Notes: generated from the letters alone by a model not told the origin. 64,000 nt of DNA from Phytoseiulus persimilis (GCA_037576195.1 CM075101.1:31000001-31064000), one strand, 5' to 3'. Positions 34,146 through 48,800 are shown, counted from the first letter of the stretch. A program made the numbers and translations.

Positions 34146-34738
34146 GCTGGAGACTGAAGAACAAATCAGGATTTGATACGCTGTCTCTCCGAACAACACG
34201 ATAGCTACCGTTTCCGCTGTCGTAGTTGGCCGCCTACTGGCAAACGTGCGTGACCTCGAGCAAAATCAAGGTCGGCATTATCAAGCTCCATATTGTTGAG
34301 TATGCGTGTGCCGACCGACAATGGGCCCACTGGGTGACTGGCGGTCGCCGGGGCGGCAGTAACGGCGGGTCGTCGTCGTCTGCGCGAATTCCTCGAACGA
34401 GGACATCCCTACCCCTCCGTCCTTTACGCGGAAAGAGCTCTCAAAAGCTCATTCTCCCGACGACGCAGGACGAGGGTCTGACAAGGGATTCTTGGAGAAA
34501 AATCGGAAGAGGTCCCTGGCCAACCGTGTTCTCGGTCAATTTGGAAGCGATGGCGACTCGACCGCAGCCCGCTCTTGAGCCGAGGTCGCTCCTGGAAGTC
34601 TTCCTCGGCACTCATTGGATCGAGTTTGGGTGCCGCGAGATCGAGTTTCGGCTCGAGAGGGTTCGTCCGGAATGGGATTCTGCGGAATCTTATGAAGGAC
34701 TCATCGAGCCGCCGTTTAACTATTTCGATTGAGCCTAA

Positions 34739-34756
34739 AGAGAGAGAGAGAGAGAG
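34739..34756. repeat. (AG)9 microsatellite
   Basis: Nine AG dinucleotides in a row. Confidence 0.95.
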
Positions 34757-35902
34757 TCGTTTTGGGGGAAATATCACGGGATAGCGTCGAAGGTGATTGC
34801 GATGACAAATAGTAGCGGGCCGACGACGAAAGTAGCTACGTCACTGAATGCGACACGGCGTGCACGCTTCACTGAGGCTGTTTTGTGAAGAATGTGAGCA
34901 TTCAGTTTCATGCGTGAATTTGTTGACGGGCGGCACTCTCGTCGAGTGGGCACGAAAGGTTTCATAATCGTGGTATTCGATTTGTGGGGCGAGTCTGCGA
35001 TCAGGGAAGTTCCACGGGTTTTAGCTGAGAACATTCCACGAGTTAATTCCGATACGCGCTCGTCGATAGTTACTCCGCTCGCTCCCCAGACCGCTCCGGA
35101 ACAGTGCCTGCACTCGATAGCCAATAGGAAGAACTCAATGGGGTTACATGAGCAGTGCGACTGCCTCAGATAACAGAGATTGCACAGATATAAGCGAGTG
35201 ACTTGATGACATCGTGTGTCACCCAACGTGCGTAGCTCGCCGAGTTCCCCGAAGCCAAGGCCGCCGAAGGCTTGCCAAGCAGGCCGCTAACCGACCCTCG
35301 TGGGTGGAGTACGTTAGGATTAAGGTTGTTCTAAGCACCTGGAATCTCCCTTGCTGCCCTGGTCGACTGGTCGTTTCGTCGTCGTGTCTACCAGCTTGCC
35401 CACTTCGCTACGAGTTCGCTTCGTCCTCCCGCCGGGCCCAGGAGCTTCCGTCGCTTGAACCGGTTTCGGACAGACGGATTACAATCGGAGATCACCAGTC
35501 TGACGGCTAACGCCATGAACACGAGTAAACGCCAAAAAGTCTCTGTCGATGTGTGAGGTTAACAACTTGCAACTTTATCAATCGGCAAGCGAGTTCCAGA
35601 CACGAGAGTTTCTCAACGGAAATTCAAGTATTTGACTTGGTGTCCCGGTTTCTGAGTTCGTGAACGCCAAGGGGGCGGCCCGATGTCACGGCCTCTGATC
35701 AGTACGCGACGCGGACTAACCAGCTGACCGTTGGGTTGGGGCTGCCTTCTCTGGGCCATTGTCGAGCGAGTTGTCTATCTCTCGACCCATTCGCTGGAAA
35801 CAACCGGGAATCTTGCGATACAATTCAATACAGATGGGCACTTCCGGTATCAAGCCGTCGAGATCCTATCGCCAAGGATCATAGGTCTAATCTACCCAAG
35901 TT

Positions 35903-35925
35903 GGGGGAGGGGGAGGGGGGGGGGG
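35903..35925 (+). repeat. G-tract, G-quadruplex-capable
   Basis: Runs of five, five and eleven G separated by single A bases; four G-tracts of three or more can be drawn from it. Confidence 0.9.
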
Positions 35926-38900
35926 TTAAAAAGTCAGCTGGCTGAGTGTGCTGGAATCTGACATCGTGCACCCGCTCCGAGAAACCGATTGTTGGACTTA
36001 TCGTCGTCGTGAACGCTGCGGCAGGATCCGCGAAAGCGATGAGGAACGCGAAGGAGACAAAACCGTCGACGGCGACGTCAACGACGACTGTGAAAGAGAA
36101 GAAGCCAAGAGACGTGGCTGCCGCCGAAGACGAGCTGTTTTTCTGACCAACGGGCCAAGACGCGCTTCCTGAAGCCACGCTTCCGGTCTGACCGTTATAT
36201 CACCGTTAGATAACCGTGCTTCAGCGGCAATGGCTGAAGTTCTCGCCGCCGCCGAAAAACGTTACCGAGGCGAACGCAGGCGAGCAAGCCAGCTGATCAC
36301 CCAGCGGCCGACCTACCGCGCCGCCGGTTGCCCGACGTCTCCTTTCCGCCAGCGTAAATATCAACAATACCCAGACGTATTCATATGTTGCGATCGACAA
36401 CGTTGTAGCTGATCTGAGAATGTAACGCCGAGTGAAGTCGCCGAATCGGCAGAACGGAGAAGCCACGTTATGGGAACGAACACTCGAACGAAATACGAAC
36501 AGGTGATCGCGACAGCCAACTTGGCCACGACCGGTTAGCCGCACTTGACCGTCACGTTCACGGTGAGCCGCACGAACTCTCGGAGCAAGCGTGCCGACAG
36601 TGTCAACTTGGAAACCCCCCGTGGCTGAGCGTCGGGAGGGTAACGGCCCCCGAGCTCATACTTTTTTCCTATTACGAAACGATCGGTGAAAAAACTGGCG
36701 GTAAATAAAGCTGACTGCGATGCCCGGACCCGGTGAGCCGGCGAGCGTGTCCGATCCACGACCCGCCGCGAGTGGCTGATGGTGCCGGCCGGCCACATTC
36801 ATTTACGTAAAGGAGAAGTTATTCAGACCAAACGTGAACGGGAATGGCACGAGAAAGTCGATTGCAAGCGTCTTACGAATGGTTGTCAAATCGAAACGGG
36901 TAAACAACTCCGTCGAACAAAATGTCGGAAGCGGAGTCGCAAGGGCATACCGAGCCTGACCCGAGAGCTCGGAAGCTGCGTCGACTGAATCGAGTTCCGA
37001 CAATGACGAGGATCGGAGCGCAGATTCAAATGAGTATTTCTGTCTCGGCATAGACACGGAATAAATAGAGCTCCGGGACGCAGGCTGCGGAAAACAGTAC
37101 AGAGAGAGAGAAACGGGAGCGGTACCAGGCAAACAACACGAATTCAACAATAATTTCTAGACGAGCTCGTCTCCCTCTTCCTCCGACCGCCGTTCTTCCA
37201 CGTTCCTCTCTGCGTTCGCGTATCCCGCCATCTAGGTAAACATATCTTTCAAACTATGATCCCCAGCTTCTCAGGTACAGCTCTTGACGTTCCTCAAAGT
37301 GCCCTGTTTCGGTGTCTCTGTCCTCGTCGCGAGGCTCCCTATCGCTGTTCTCCTCTGGTTGAGCGAGAATGCGCAAACGCGAACAGCTTCAGATCTGCGT
37401 TTCCCGTGTATCCAGGGTCTGGGATGCGTATGATCTTCGAGTTTCGAGTTTCACGTTCGCTTCTCAGATGCTTCGTTTCGATCGGCGACTTCCTTCCGAG
37501 TTCTTCCGAGGACTTCGAACTGGAAGCCGCCGATGGAGCAAAAGACGCGTGGTGCGAAGACGCATCTCCGAGGGAAAAGGCGAGAGGAATGAATGTGAGA
37601 AGCGAGAAATAAGCTTCGGATGCCCGCGGCACGCTCACGTTCAAATTTGCGAATCCTCAAGTTCGAACACGGCGTGGTACGGCATACGTTTGGAAAGACC
37701 GTGGATGTTCTTTCCCTTTGAGTGGTTTTTCGAAGGGTCTGTCACCTCTCGTTACATGCACGCATGCGCGGATCTTGAGGTGCTTCGGAAGCAGGGATAA
37801 CCAGGCTCGGAGGGAAGTTCCGGTTTGTTCCACTTAATCGGCTCGCTCGTAGCTCACTCATACAAGTTTTCCGCTCACAAGACGTCAATGCTGCTACTAA
37901 CCAGTCTCCTCGGTTCTCGTCTCCGTTCAATGTATTTACACAACTCCTCCGCTCTCCCGCGGCAAATGTATTTTTCTCTCGGTTCCCCACCGAGCGAACG
38001 TTCGCAAAGTTGACAATACGCGGAGAATCTAGACCATACAAATGGAAAGCCGCTTAACCGAACAGCTGTGAGTTTTGGTAGACGTGTTGCCAGGTTTTTG
38101 AATTCGATTTGCCCGTGCAAGATTTCCCATCCGAAACGTTTTTTTTTTTCTCCAGTTCATCCTCCCTTTCCCTTCTTTCGGCATGTCGTCTCGTCAGAGA
38201 ATAGGAGAATTGGATTTGGAAGCCCGGTGAGTATTCCAGGATGAAAATTCGAAACCTCTTTTGAAAGCTCCGAAGTAACCTATGATGTTCATCGCGCACT
38301 CTTGGTGTCTACGGCGAGATGGACAACCTTGAGAGCCGTTCGAAGCAATCCGAGTGTTCTGCCATACGGCAGCTTTTCCTTTCAGAGGGAAGGCCCTTCC
38401 TCTGTACATCCCAGAAACGGATTGTAACGAAGGTTACAGTCCTACGGGATCGTGGCTCGGGAGCGAAATGACGAAGTACCGCACGCCGTTTCAACCGACG
38501 GAAGCTGTCGGGGATTGCACGTGTCATTTGTGGCTTTTCGACAGCCTAGCTGCTAGCTCCGCCGAGCACTTTTATCACATCGAGTAGATGCATTGAGACG
38601 CAGACAGATAAATATCACATACAGATAAGGGGTGGGTGATAGGAGTGAGCTGGAGCCGTCGTCTCAGTGGTAACGCTATTACATTACATCATGGTTACGA
38701 AACTCCAATTTGCGACTCGCACGGAAAATCCTCCGCGGAAATCGGTGACTTTCTCGAATATACGGCTCGTTTTCTAACAGATTCTGTCGGATCAAGCTCT
38801 CTGTTTACGTCTGTGCACAGCGTTACGTTTCGATTCCACAAAGCAGCTTATGGGTATCATCGGTAGGCTCGGTACCGGCCCGCTGTACGATCCCGCGTCA

Positions 38901-39710
38901 GTTTCGGTGAGAAATGAGGGATCCGAGGAATTTAGAGCTCCCCGCTTTCGCGTCGTACAGCAAGGTGTACTACTTCGCCCACGAGCTCTTTCAACTCGGA
39001 GTCGGCGAGCTCTGGTTCAGCTTGGACGGGACACACGACGAGGTCGAATTGCGCTAATCACATTTCACAAAACGCCAAATTGTTTCGCGCAGAGTGCCCA
39101 GCAACAGCGCTGCTCGATCCTGTGATGTGCGGAGATTCCTCGCCAGACGACTTTTTATAGCAGATGCGTTGGCGTCGAAGTGGCTCGGGAATAACAATCA
39201 ACCCGGCGGGGAAATGAAGTATCTCTTGCTTAGTATCCTGAGCGTCCGGCAGGTCGACAGCGACAATTCGATCCATTTATCCATTAGTGAGCTAGACTCC
39301 AAACTAATGCAGCCTTGCGTTGATTCATTGGAAACCGGCTGGCTCGAGGGCGCGCAAGTTGTCTCATCTCAAACCAGATTTGCACCCTGATTGTCTAGCG
39401 GCTGCGTGCGAATGGACTTGGAGATCCATTCAGCCCGGCTTGGAAAAATGGCCGACAAAAGATCGATTCGGGGTTCGTTGTACGGAGCTCCGAGTGTTTT
39501 GGTCGAAGCGGGATCGAGGCGAGCTCCGCGGATTTCCGGGCTGGTTGTCGCAAAACCATTGAATTCTGCTTTCGGATTCTCCTGGAGACACCGATCCATA
39601 CTCGCTGAAGATCAAATCTCAGTGAGATGAGAGAAAAACAAAAAAGACGGAACAATCAGTTCGATGAATGCGGCTCGAAATCCACGAGATCAGGGAGGGT
39701 AGCCGCATGA

Positions 39711-40220
39711 ATGAATGAGCCCGCATACCCTCCAATCGGGCACATTGGCATTTCCAGGTGGCTCTACTCGGAAAGCGACGACTTTCAGAGTCGCAGCAGA
39801 GTATTTGTCGTGGTCGTTCCTGTTGTCGAAAGGACAACTCCGAAGACGATGAAAAAGAAGAAACAACCCGACATCGTGCCGAGCTGCTTCAGCTCTCTTA
39901 AGGGAGTCAGTAAAACTCTCTCACATGCGACACAGATGACTTTGGAAGGAAGCTGGAGGAAAACCGCTGCTGCGGGTCCGGCTGCTGCCTTTGGAACACC
40001 TTTGGGGCCTCCGGAACGATCCGTGAATGACTACAGCAGCTCTAGAGACAGGGACATTGGCGCACCTAAACACTACCACACCGCTGGCGACGACGACGAC
40101 GACGACAACACCACGAAGCAGGGAATAGACCAACTCCCTACCTATCTCGCTCAAGAAGTCTCTTCCGATCTCGCTCGGTCGCTGCAGGAACGACCACGAG
40201 GTGATGCGAGTCCCTTATGA
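39711..40220 (+). CDS. Candidate 169-residue protein, unidentified
   Basis: An ATG-started frame of 169 codons ends at TGA 40218-40220. The translation is mixed rather than purely low-complexity: MNEPAYPPIGHIGISRWLYS at the start, a lysine patch (TMKKKKQP), a central VSKTLSHATQMTLEGSW and a C-terminal QGIDQLPTYLAQEVSSDLAR after a (GAC)n-encoded run of six aspartates. No signal peptide, membrane segment or known motif is evident. It is the most balanced ATG-initiated frame in the gene-poor block, but there is no splice, promoter or homology evidence. Confidence 0.22.
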   Translation: MNEPAYPPIGHIGISRWLYSESDDFQSRSRVFVVVVPVVERTTPKTMKKKKQPDIVPSCFSSLKGVSKTLSHATQMTLEGSWRKTAAAGPAAAFGTPLGPPERSVNDYSSSRDRDIGAPKHYHTAGDDDDDDNTTKQGIDQLPTYLAQEVSSDLARSLQERPRGDASPL

Positions 40221-41265
40221 GGAGGCATGACAATGCTTGCTGCATCACGATGCTCTCGTGCAGCTGGAACTATTCATGATCTCACAACGGATCAAATGGA
40301 TCCATTCGTTGGACGGGCATTTGCTGCTAATGAAACTCCGGGTGGAAATTCTCACCAACTCATTAGTTTGTTTCTTCGAGCGATGGACTTTTGCCTGGCT
40401 CTTGGCTAGTCAGCTAGCTGGCCAGCCAGCCAACGGGCAAGAAGGTTCCCGCGAGGTTCGAGCCCAGCCTGGTGGGTGGGGGGAGGTAGGGGCGGGCTGC
40501 AGTCTTGAACGTGATCCACGCAGGGTGTGCTGAGATTCCCATGGCACTTCACGCACTTTCGTGATCCCTCTCTTGCCATACGAATGCCGCTCACCCGCAG
40601 ACACACATAGTGGCGCACACTACCAAAAGCTCCCAGCGCCCAGAGATCGGCCCCCGACGGTATTTTCGGAGATGCCTCGCAGTGGGGTGCAAACTTCCTA
40701 AATTTAGAGCAGGACCTTACACGCGGCTCCATCCGCACGTCTTCCCCTCTGGGAGCGAGCTCATGTCAAGCCTACTCGGCCTGGACGGAGTGAGCCAACA
40801 GCAAATGCATTCTTGAGCTGCTCAAAACCCACGGTCGCTGATTTCCCTCTGATAAATAATCGTCGGAGAGTCGATTGGCTGCGAGGTATCGACGCGTATT
40901 CCTCTGCGCATTCCGCATTGTTCCCGTTCAGCTGAAGTCGTTCTGGAGACCTACCTCGGAGCTGGCTCCGGATTCCCGCCGGAAGGTTCGCGGGCCAGCG
41001 GCTCAGCGAAGCTTCGGAGAGATCTAACCTCGCGCAGCATCGATATTGAAACAGCTGAGAGTTCAATGTCGAGCGCGCGGTGAACGAACGGGCGGGCAAG
41101 TTGGTAGGCAGACCAGTTGACTGGCCGACTTTCTAGAAAAAGCCCTCAAAATCTATTTCCGTAGGCGAGAAGCAGGCATCTAATAATACTTTCGTAACGC
41201 CGTCGACAACAACATGAACACAGCTCTTCTTCTAAAAATACAAACTTACGATTCGAGTGGACTGC

Positions 41266-41299
41266 AGACTGACTGACCGACCGACCGACCGACCGACTC
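41266..41299. repeat. (GACT)n/(GACC)n tetranucleotide tract
   Basis: GACTGACTGACC followed by about five GACC units. Confidence 0.9.
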
Positions 41300-41504
41300 A
41301 CTGACGAGTTGCTCGCGCACTCCGGTGATTTGTGGATGATCTGTTTGTTCGGTGGTGTGTCTTGACTAGTTGACTGTTGACCAGCCGCCCTCGCTGACCG
41401 GTCTGGACAAGAGAACGCGCAATGTTCAAGCTAACCACGCACTCACAACCAGTTCAACTCGTACTGCTCGCGCAACGGACATCCAGTCCTCGCTCAGGTA
41501 GCAC

Positions 41505-41524
41505 TCACGCACGCACGCACGCAA
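41505..41524. repeat. (CACG)n tetranucleotide tract
   Basis: About four CACG units followed by CAAA. Confidence 0.9.
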
Positions 41525-42818
41525 ATAAGTACGGTGGCACGCGGAACTCGGTGAGCGAACGACACTCGCCAGTGGTGTCGTTGAGTTTCGTCGAAGGGCC
41601 GCCTCCTGTGATGGCCGGCAGCCGCTCTTCTCAGTGGCTGCTTCGGCCAGCGAGCCGAGCCTTCCGAAAATATCCTCACAATCTCGGCTATTGCCGCTGG
41701 AGAACGAACAGCAACAGCACCGGTCGTGTAGATATGCGTTCGTATGCGGCGGCGAGTGAGTTGTCTGAAGCCGCTCACACTCGCGCACACATACCGACGG
41801 ACAGACAGACTTCGAAGACGTGCAGACCGGTCGGGGCTGTCGGCGGCCACCGGACTAGAGTAGTGGAGGGTTAGGCCAGGCCAAGAGAGCCAGCCAGCCT
41901 GACTGCCTACCTGCGAACAAGACGATTGGGCCCTACGAAACAGCGGCTTGTGCGGCTAAGGTAGTCTTGATACTACCGGTTGAGTAGTACCACTGGTTGA
42001 AGTGGTTGTCGCGCTGGTGGCCAGACAGGGCCGGACTCTTGTTCTTCTCGAGCCTCGAGATCAGCGCACCGCGATGAAAAGAGAGAGGATGCCAACCTTT
42101 GGAAGCAGCCCGACGCCCTCTACCGGAGGGTGTGCGTGAACTCGCGCACTCGTGCGTCAATGGCAACATCGAGAGCTACGGGCGAGTCGGCCCCGGCCAC
42201 GACTCCATTCCGAAGTGAGTCGAGGCGTTGACTTTCTAGTGCGCAGACGTTTCCATAGATTCTATGCATAACAAATGTCAGCGACTGATGGCTGACCTCG
42301 GTGACCAAGGGAAAACGGAAGTTCGCGATGTACGCAAGGCCCGGGAGTCGACATTTCACGTGGTCCTATAGCCCGGATCAGTGGAAATCCACCGGACATC
42401 GCCGACAGGGCAGTATAATTTCGCTCAGTACTATTTGACTTACTTCGTTGACGCGAGGTTCCTTAGCGGATGTCGATGAGGGGGAAGCGGGGGCGAAGAC
42501 GTTGGAAGGACGCTGTTGAGGACGTTTTCGAAAACGATGGAGAAATACAACGGCACGCAAGAGAACACAGATGGGCGCACGAACAGGGATCGGATAATGT
42601 AGGGAAACAGAGAACAATAAAGTCACTGAGACACCACGACGTCGACGACAACGACCACCACCACCAAGACGACGTTCACCACGAGTTGACTACACCACTA
42701 TATCTCGGTTTCCTCTCTCTCACACTCTATCTCTTCGCTCCTGCTCTCTAATAATCTCGAAGAGTGGGGGGCATCTTCTCGTCGCAGAGCGCGTTCGCTT
42801 GCCTGGAGTTGCTCGAAT

Positions 42819-42864
42819 CGACGACGACGATGATGATGACAACAACAACAACGACGACGACGAG
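42819..42864. repeat. Compound triplet tract (CGA)n(TGA)n(CAA)n(CGA)n
   Basis: In one plus-strand frame (from 42799) this encodes an uninterrupted aspartate/asparagine run. A similar CAC/ACG-rich tract lies at about 42633-42677. Confidence 0.9.
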
Positions 42865-45800
42865 GGTACGAATCACGAGCTAACGCAAGAAGCAACGGCG
42901 ACCACGAAACGAAATCGAAAGCGAACCCGGGCCGGGAAACCAGTGGCCGCTGGCGCAGCGGCCGCGGCGGGAGAGGGTCCGCACTTCTCCAGATGCTGAA
43001 CAAAAAACACACCGCACACGCTCACTACTTCTTCCCCTCGCACTACTACAACGTTCATCCGCTGTTCACCCGCAGTTCGTACGACGTTCACTTTCGTTTG
43101 TCCATTCCTTCAGTTTGCCCGATCGCCCGGGAGCCGACTCCGGATTTTGCGCTGCTGGCTCGGGTCTCCGCGGGCTTCTCTGCTTCCAGCGTCCGACTCA
43201 CGAGCGAGCAAGTCGCCGTCGTCGACGTTCTTCGCCGTAGAGCTCCGGTGGGAACTTCGTCGCTCCGGCGACCAGGGGAAACGGTGAAGTATGGGGAGCT
43301 GTCGCCGACGCTCATCTCGTGCACTCGATTCGGAGCAGGCTCAAACTCTCGGGAATGAAGGCGGGGTTTTCGGGAGGTGTGGCTTCAGTGAGGGCTCTTC
43401 GAGGGTTGGGACTCGGCACCTCAACCAACCAACTAACCAAGCTGGTTGATCGCTTGCTGCGTGGCCGCGGTTTTGTTTGCCTGCCCGCACTCCTCTTGCT
43501 CGTTGGAGCAACAACGAGCTGCTTCTAATGAGTGACCATTGCCTCGCAGTCGATCAGAGCTTCGTCGTTTGTTCCTTCATTTCGCCTCCAAACCGAGACG
43601 AAATCCTCGACGTGCGGTAGAGCCCGCTATTCGGGGAGTCACGTGACACGGGCGTCCCGAGGAAACTCGGATGGAGTTTCCTGAAATCTCGCGTCTCATG
43701 CCCCGTCCGTCTCCTGAGAGTCTCGTGTTGGAGGGGAACTCCGATCTCGTAGAACGGAGTTCCCGTGGGCGAGCCGAGAGAAGGCGATTTCCGTCGGCCG
43801 ATGGAGTGAGGATCGTTCTCCACAGTTGACGTCGTTCCCGAATGTTGAAGTTGGCGCGAGCCCCCCTCGTTGACCGCGCGCTCGTAGAGGAACGTGGAAG
43901 AAACGCATCATATCAAGAACCGATGAAATTCTCCTCCTCTTCACAGAGGCGGCACCTGAGTACCTGAGGGTGATCGACGGGGCCGCATAACTACGGGGAA
44001 GTATGCGATCATCGAACGAGTTCCGTTCTGCTTTCCGAGAGTGAGTTCAGTATACGTGCGAGCCGCTCTGACGAAACGACTCATCGAGCTAATCTCAAGG
44101 CTGTCTGAAGCGATTCGCCAACGCTGCTCTCTGTTGACGCGGCTTCCAGACCAACCGCAACCGGCCGGCTAACGCAGCCCGGCGAGCGAGCATCGAGAAG
44201 AGTTGTGTGAGAAGAGTGCAGTGGGTATAACTCAACACGACAAACCGCATGAACCTTGCTCGTGCTCGGCGAAGAATTCTTCTCTCTGCGGTTCGGGTGG
44301 CTAAGGAATTCACGGCTCCGTTCGCGTCCTCACCAGAAACCGAGCTCGAGGAAAGCGAGTTGGGAGAATCTCTCCCGCGGAACTTCATCCATGGCGAGCG
44401 TCCTTCGCGGACGGCGCCCGAGGTGTTCCGGTTTCTACCGAAGCTCGGCGACTGTTTATTCGCTCAAGGCCCAGCCTGTGGTCTCGAGTTCGCTGCTCGA
44501 CGGCCGACCGACCGACTGTCTGACTGACTGAGCGTCCGCCAGAGGAACAGACAGTCGGACGGACGCCCGTATCGACAGACCACATAGAGTCGAAGGTTCG
44601 CGTCGCTTTCCAGATTCCCCGGAAAGCGTCCGATTACGCTGCGGATCATTGCCGGCTCCGAACTGCCGCCGTCTCCCGCGCACCAGCGGATAGAAATGAT
44701 ATTGACACTTATCGGATGTTTGTGAATCATTCAGAGTGCTGGATTTCCTCGCTACAGGGACATCGTGCTGGCCATTCAGGCATCAGTATTTCGGCGGCCT
44801 GGCCCGCTCGATGACGGCTCAGTTAGTTTTCCATGAAGTCATCCGTCCATCTATCCGATCCTCCCGATCGAATGGCCCTGATATCTTCCTCGAGCCGTTG
44901 AGCTCCGACTGCAGTCACAGATCTTCGGGCGCACACCCTCCGGTAGCGTTCCATGTTCATGCGATTGAATCCATTCTCCTTTTTGCTGCTCCTGGACTAA
45001 AGAATTCGGATCTCCCGATTCTGCTTGATTCAATGCCAGACTTTCGATTCATTCATTATCGCCGCATTAACTTCTTCTCAAGCTTCGATTCATTTATAAT
45101 CGGTCGATCGTGGATTCATCGAGCCGGTCGAATTATGCACCACAGAACCTTCTAAATGCTGTAGACGTCCATGGACAGCTGCATTCATGAGCTCGAGTCT
45201 GAACTCGGAGGAGGTCCTCGAACGGACATCCGCCATTGTAACAGGGAACATTTGATTCGTCGTTAGCGGAGAGCGATCAGAAGAGTTTGGACGTCAGCCG
45301 AGGGCTCCGATCGATCGATCCGGGGCTAAAGTCGGGCTGGGGCTAACATTCGAAGAGCATCCAGAGTCGGACGTCAAACACGGGCGGGTCAAACTACACG
45401 ATGAACGCGATTGGGACACGCGTGGGGAACAGGTTCGGAACGTGCACCAAACACGCGAAAATGCCACGGCGCGGAGACGGCCCGCAGTTCACAGCTCGGG
45501 ATCTGAAGCACGAAGAGACGCATTACATCTTTGATCATGAGTTTTATTCTCAGATCCAGGGCTGCGGTCTTGTGCTCAGGTGGGATCTCCGGATGGAAAT
45601 TTGAAAATAAGTTCGATCGATCCGGCCGAGTCGTGTTTTCGACGAGAAAAACCATCTGGCAACGCGAAATCCGTCATGGAGGTCTGACGAAAACATGACA
45701 TTGCTCTGAACTATCCGATTCCACGATGAAATCCCTCGGCGCGTTACTCGCGGTCGGCGTGATTAGAACATGTCGCAGCGGTTGCAGTAAATCAAGCTAA

Positions 45801-48800
45801 TGAGTCAATTAGAGAATTCGCGGGGAATTCGTCGAGAAACGATGCTGACACAAAGAGAACCAGTGATCATCACTCGAAGCACGCGAGACTGTGGTTCGAC
45901 AAGAACCGTGAATCAAAGTTTGACAGTGAGACGTTCGACATGCTCTCAACTAGAGGCAGCGGCCGGTGGCGCAGTGGCGGTTGGTGGTGGACAGGTCGAG
46001 GTTGTGACATGTCGCATAAATCAGTAAGAAATAGGAGAAAAATTTGTCTAGACCACGAAAAGATTTCGAAGATCGTTTCGCGGATTCTATTTTTCCACAG
46101 GCGCACCGATCCAGTTATGACAGTGGTATCGACTCACTCGTTTCGATCATTCATCGCATTATTGAGGAGTGTATTTCTCATTCGTCGGTACGCTGATGGT
46201 TCCCTCCGAGACTTTATTCATGGAATCGCTCGCTGGCCCCTCCAAGAGAGGAATAATTGGCCAGATCGAGGACTTCCTCGTGTGGAATGTTTTCGGCGGC
46301 GCAAGTTGTATGAAAACATTGTTTTCAACCGATTCCTCGAACCTGATCGGACAATCTGTCGATCCGTTGCTCCTCTTCCAGTGGATCGATCAGGAACCAC
46401 GCTCGGCGATTCATCAAGTAGCAATTCAGATCGCGAACCCTAGTCACTGTTCTCGAGTGCTAATCGTGTCACACGATCTACGACCTCGAGAAATGGGAAA
46501 TTCGATGGCCCATCATTTCGGGATATTCATGTTTTTCCAGCCGATTGATTGGATGCTGTCCTGAGCGACAAATTCTCCTGCTGATCCTCCGTCTCGACGA
46601 AACGATACAAGCGTCGGCGAAAGTCTCCACGTGGAGACTCCGTGGGATCGTAGAACAAACGACCAGGTCATGACAACAATGCCGCTGCCAACATCGCCAC
46701 TGCACGTGTTCGCCGTATTCAACCTCGAGTCAAGCGGCCTCGTGATCCGCGTTCGTTGCTTCTGATGATCATGATGATGATGGCAAGAACGACTTTCCAG
46801 CAGACACGAGTCAAGCAGCCCGTCAGCTCCGCCTGTCTGTCTGCCTGTCCACCAAATGGCGAGTCGAGCAGCGCGCCGCTCGAGAACGCTCGACTTTGTT
46901 GTTACCACCTCTGGCGTGCTTGGAGGAAATCTGTTAGTAAAGACCACGGAGACGCTTGGCGTGTGGCCAACTCCGTGGACAAACTCCGTTCGGTTATCTC
47001 GAGCCCAGCAAACGAATCCGAATCACCGATGTTGTCGTTATCGTCCTCTTTTTCCGCCGTTCTCCTCCACTACGACTTCTTGTCCGCTATCAGTCACAAC
47101 AATTCAGAGCAGCCTACCGTACATCGGCTATTCGCTTCGTCTCCTATCGAAGCAGCCACGAACTTGCGAGTCATTCGCAACGCCAGCAAACGAATCCTCA
47201 TGAGCGAGAGACGCATTGGAAAGACGCATTGAAGATCCGCCGACAAGTATTGCATAACGAACCGTGTTAACTATCGAATCGGCTTTCTGTTTATCTCGGA
47301 GACAGGTGAACAGGTCTATTTCAAGTGCAGACGGCGATTTCAAGGCTACTACAAAACGGACCCAGATATATCGGGTGGGTAACAACGCTAAACAGGGGAA
47401 CATCATAGCTATATTTAGCCGACAACCTGTAGCAGCGACGAGGAGGCCGATCGTGTAGAAATTATATTTAGTTTTTACTATCCCGGTGTTCAGGATTCAC
47501 AGTCGAAACGCCGGGAGGAATCACATTGTCGCAGTAGATGTAAGTCAAAGAAGAGGAGAAGGACGAGGGGGAAAGGTATCCTCGGGGCTCCGGTGAGAAC
47601 AGCTCCAAACCACGGCGAGTTATGACATCCGGTGATGCTCCTCGCGCGGGAAATGACACGCGAGCATCCCGAAAATCAGTTATCGAGAAGTCCGCATGCT
47701 TCACAGCTGGTTTTGCTGCATGGACACTGTTCGAACATGTGAGAATTGCGATTTCGAAAGCAGCGTGGGCACATCATCGTTTCCGCATCGTGCGTGAGGA
47801 GCGCTGTAGGGAAGATCAGCTGAACGCAAGCGGCGTGAGATTTTGCGGAGGAAACGGAACCAGCAGGGAACTTTCGAGAATATATTCGAATCACTGCGCT
47901 CTCATCGTTGCAGGTGGTCGGAAGGGCAGCGGGGCATTCCGTCTTGTCACTGTGAAACATATGTATCATTCGGCTTGAGGACGGACGACTGCCAAAAGAC
48001 CACTGGTCGGACACCTAGCGCGTCGACTCAGCGAGGAGCATATGCGGAACATGTGTACAATATTTTTGCGAGATTCGTGTTCGCGTTTGGAGCTCCCAAG
48101 TCCACGAATATCGTCAGTCCGGTTCACAGGAGCAAACCGGGAGCGGAAGAAGTACTTGGCACCGAGCTGGACTCGACGTTCCGCTGAAAGAGGAACTATA
48201 GCCGCATTTTTCCAGGAGAGAACTGGCGACGCGGTGCAGCGGGAGCTCTGCCCTGGTCGGACTTCCCGGATGAATCAGTTCCACATGGGTAATGTTCCCA
48301 CACAGAATCACGTGAGCGAGTGATATGTGATACCAAGGACGCATCACCATATTGCGGTAACGGATGATGATGCCGTTAATCCTGTAAGAGGGCTCCGACC
48401 TCGATTCCGCTGTGGAGCGGTAATCATCGGATGCCGTCGTCTGTACGTTCGGTTCGGGATTGTTTCTCGAATCTGATGATGGGTCGTTAGTGCCTCAGGT
48501 GAGCTTGTTTGTCAGGCGGATGTTTGCGACTTTAGGTAGCGGGAGTTGCGCGCTCTCGTTCGTCGAGAACAAGCCAAGCGACCGCACGAGTGAGCGAGCG
48601 AGAGTGCGTGTGGGCATCTTCATTTGTATCATATCTTATCTTCCCAGCTATCAGACGTTTCGCGATCTCTCCAGTCTGCTCGTGATCTCTACGTTGGTGG
48701 CAGGATTGCCGCATTGCCGTCGACCTTCCACGGCCCGCTCGTTTATCCATGCTCCCTCCGCCGGTTCGTCAGTCAGTCGGCGTCGAGCCTACGAGCAGAG

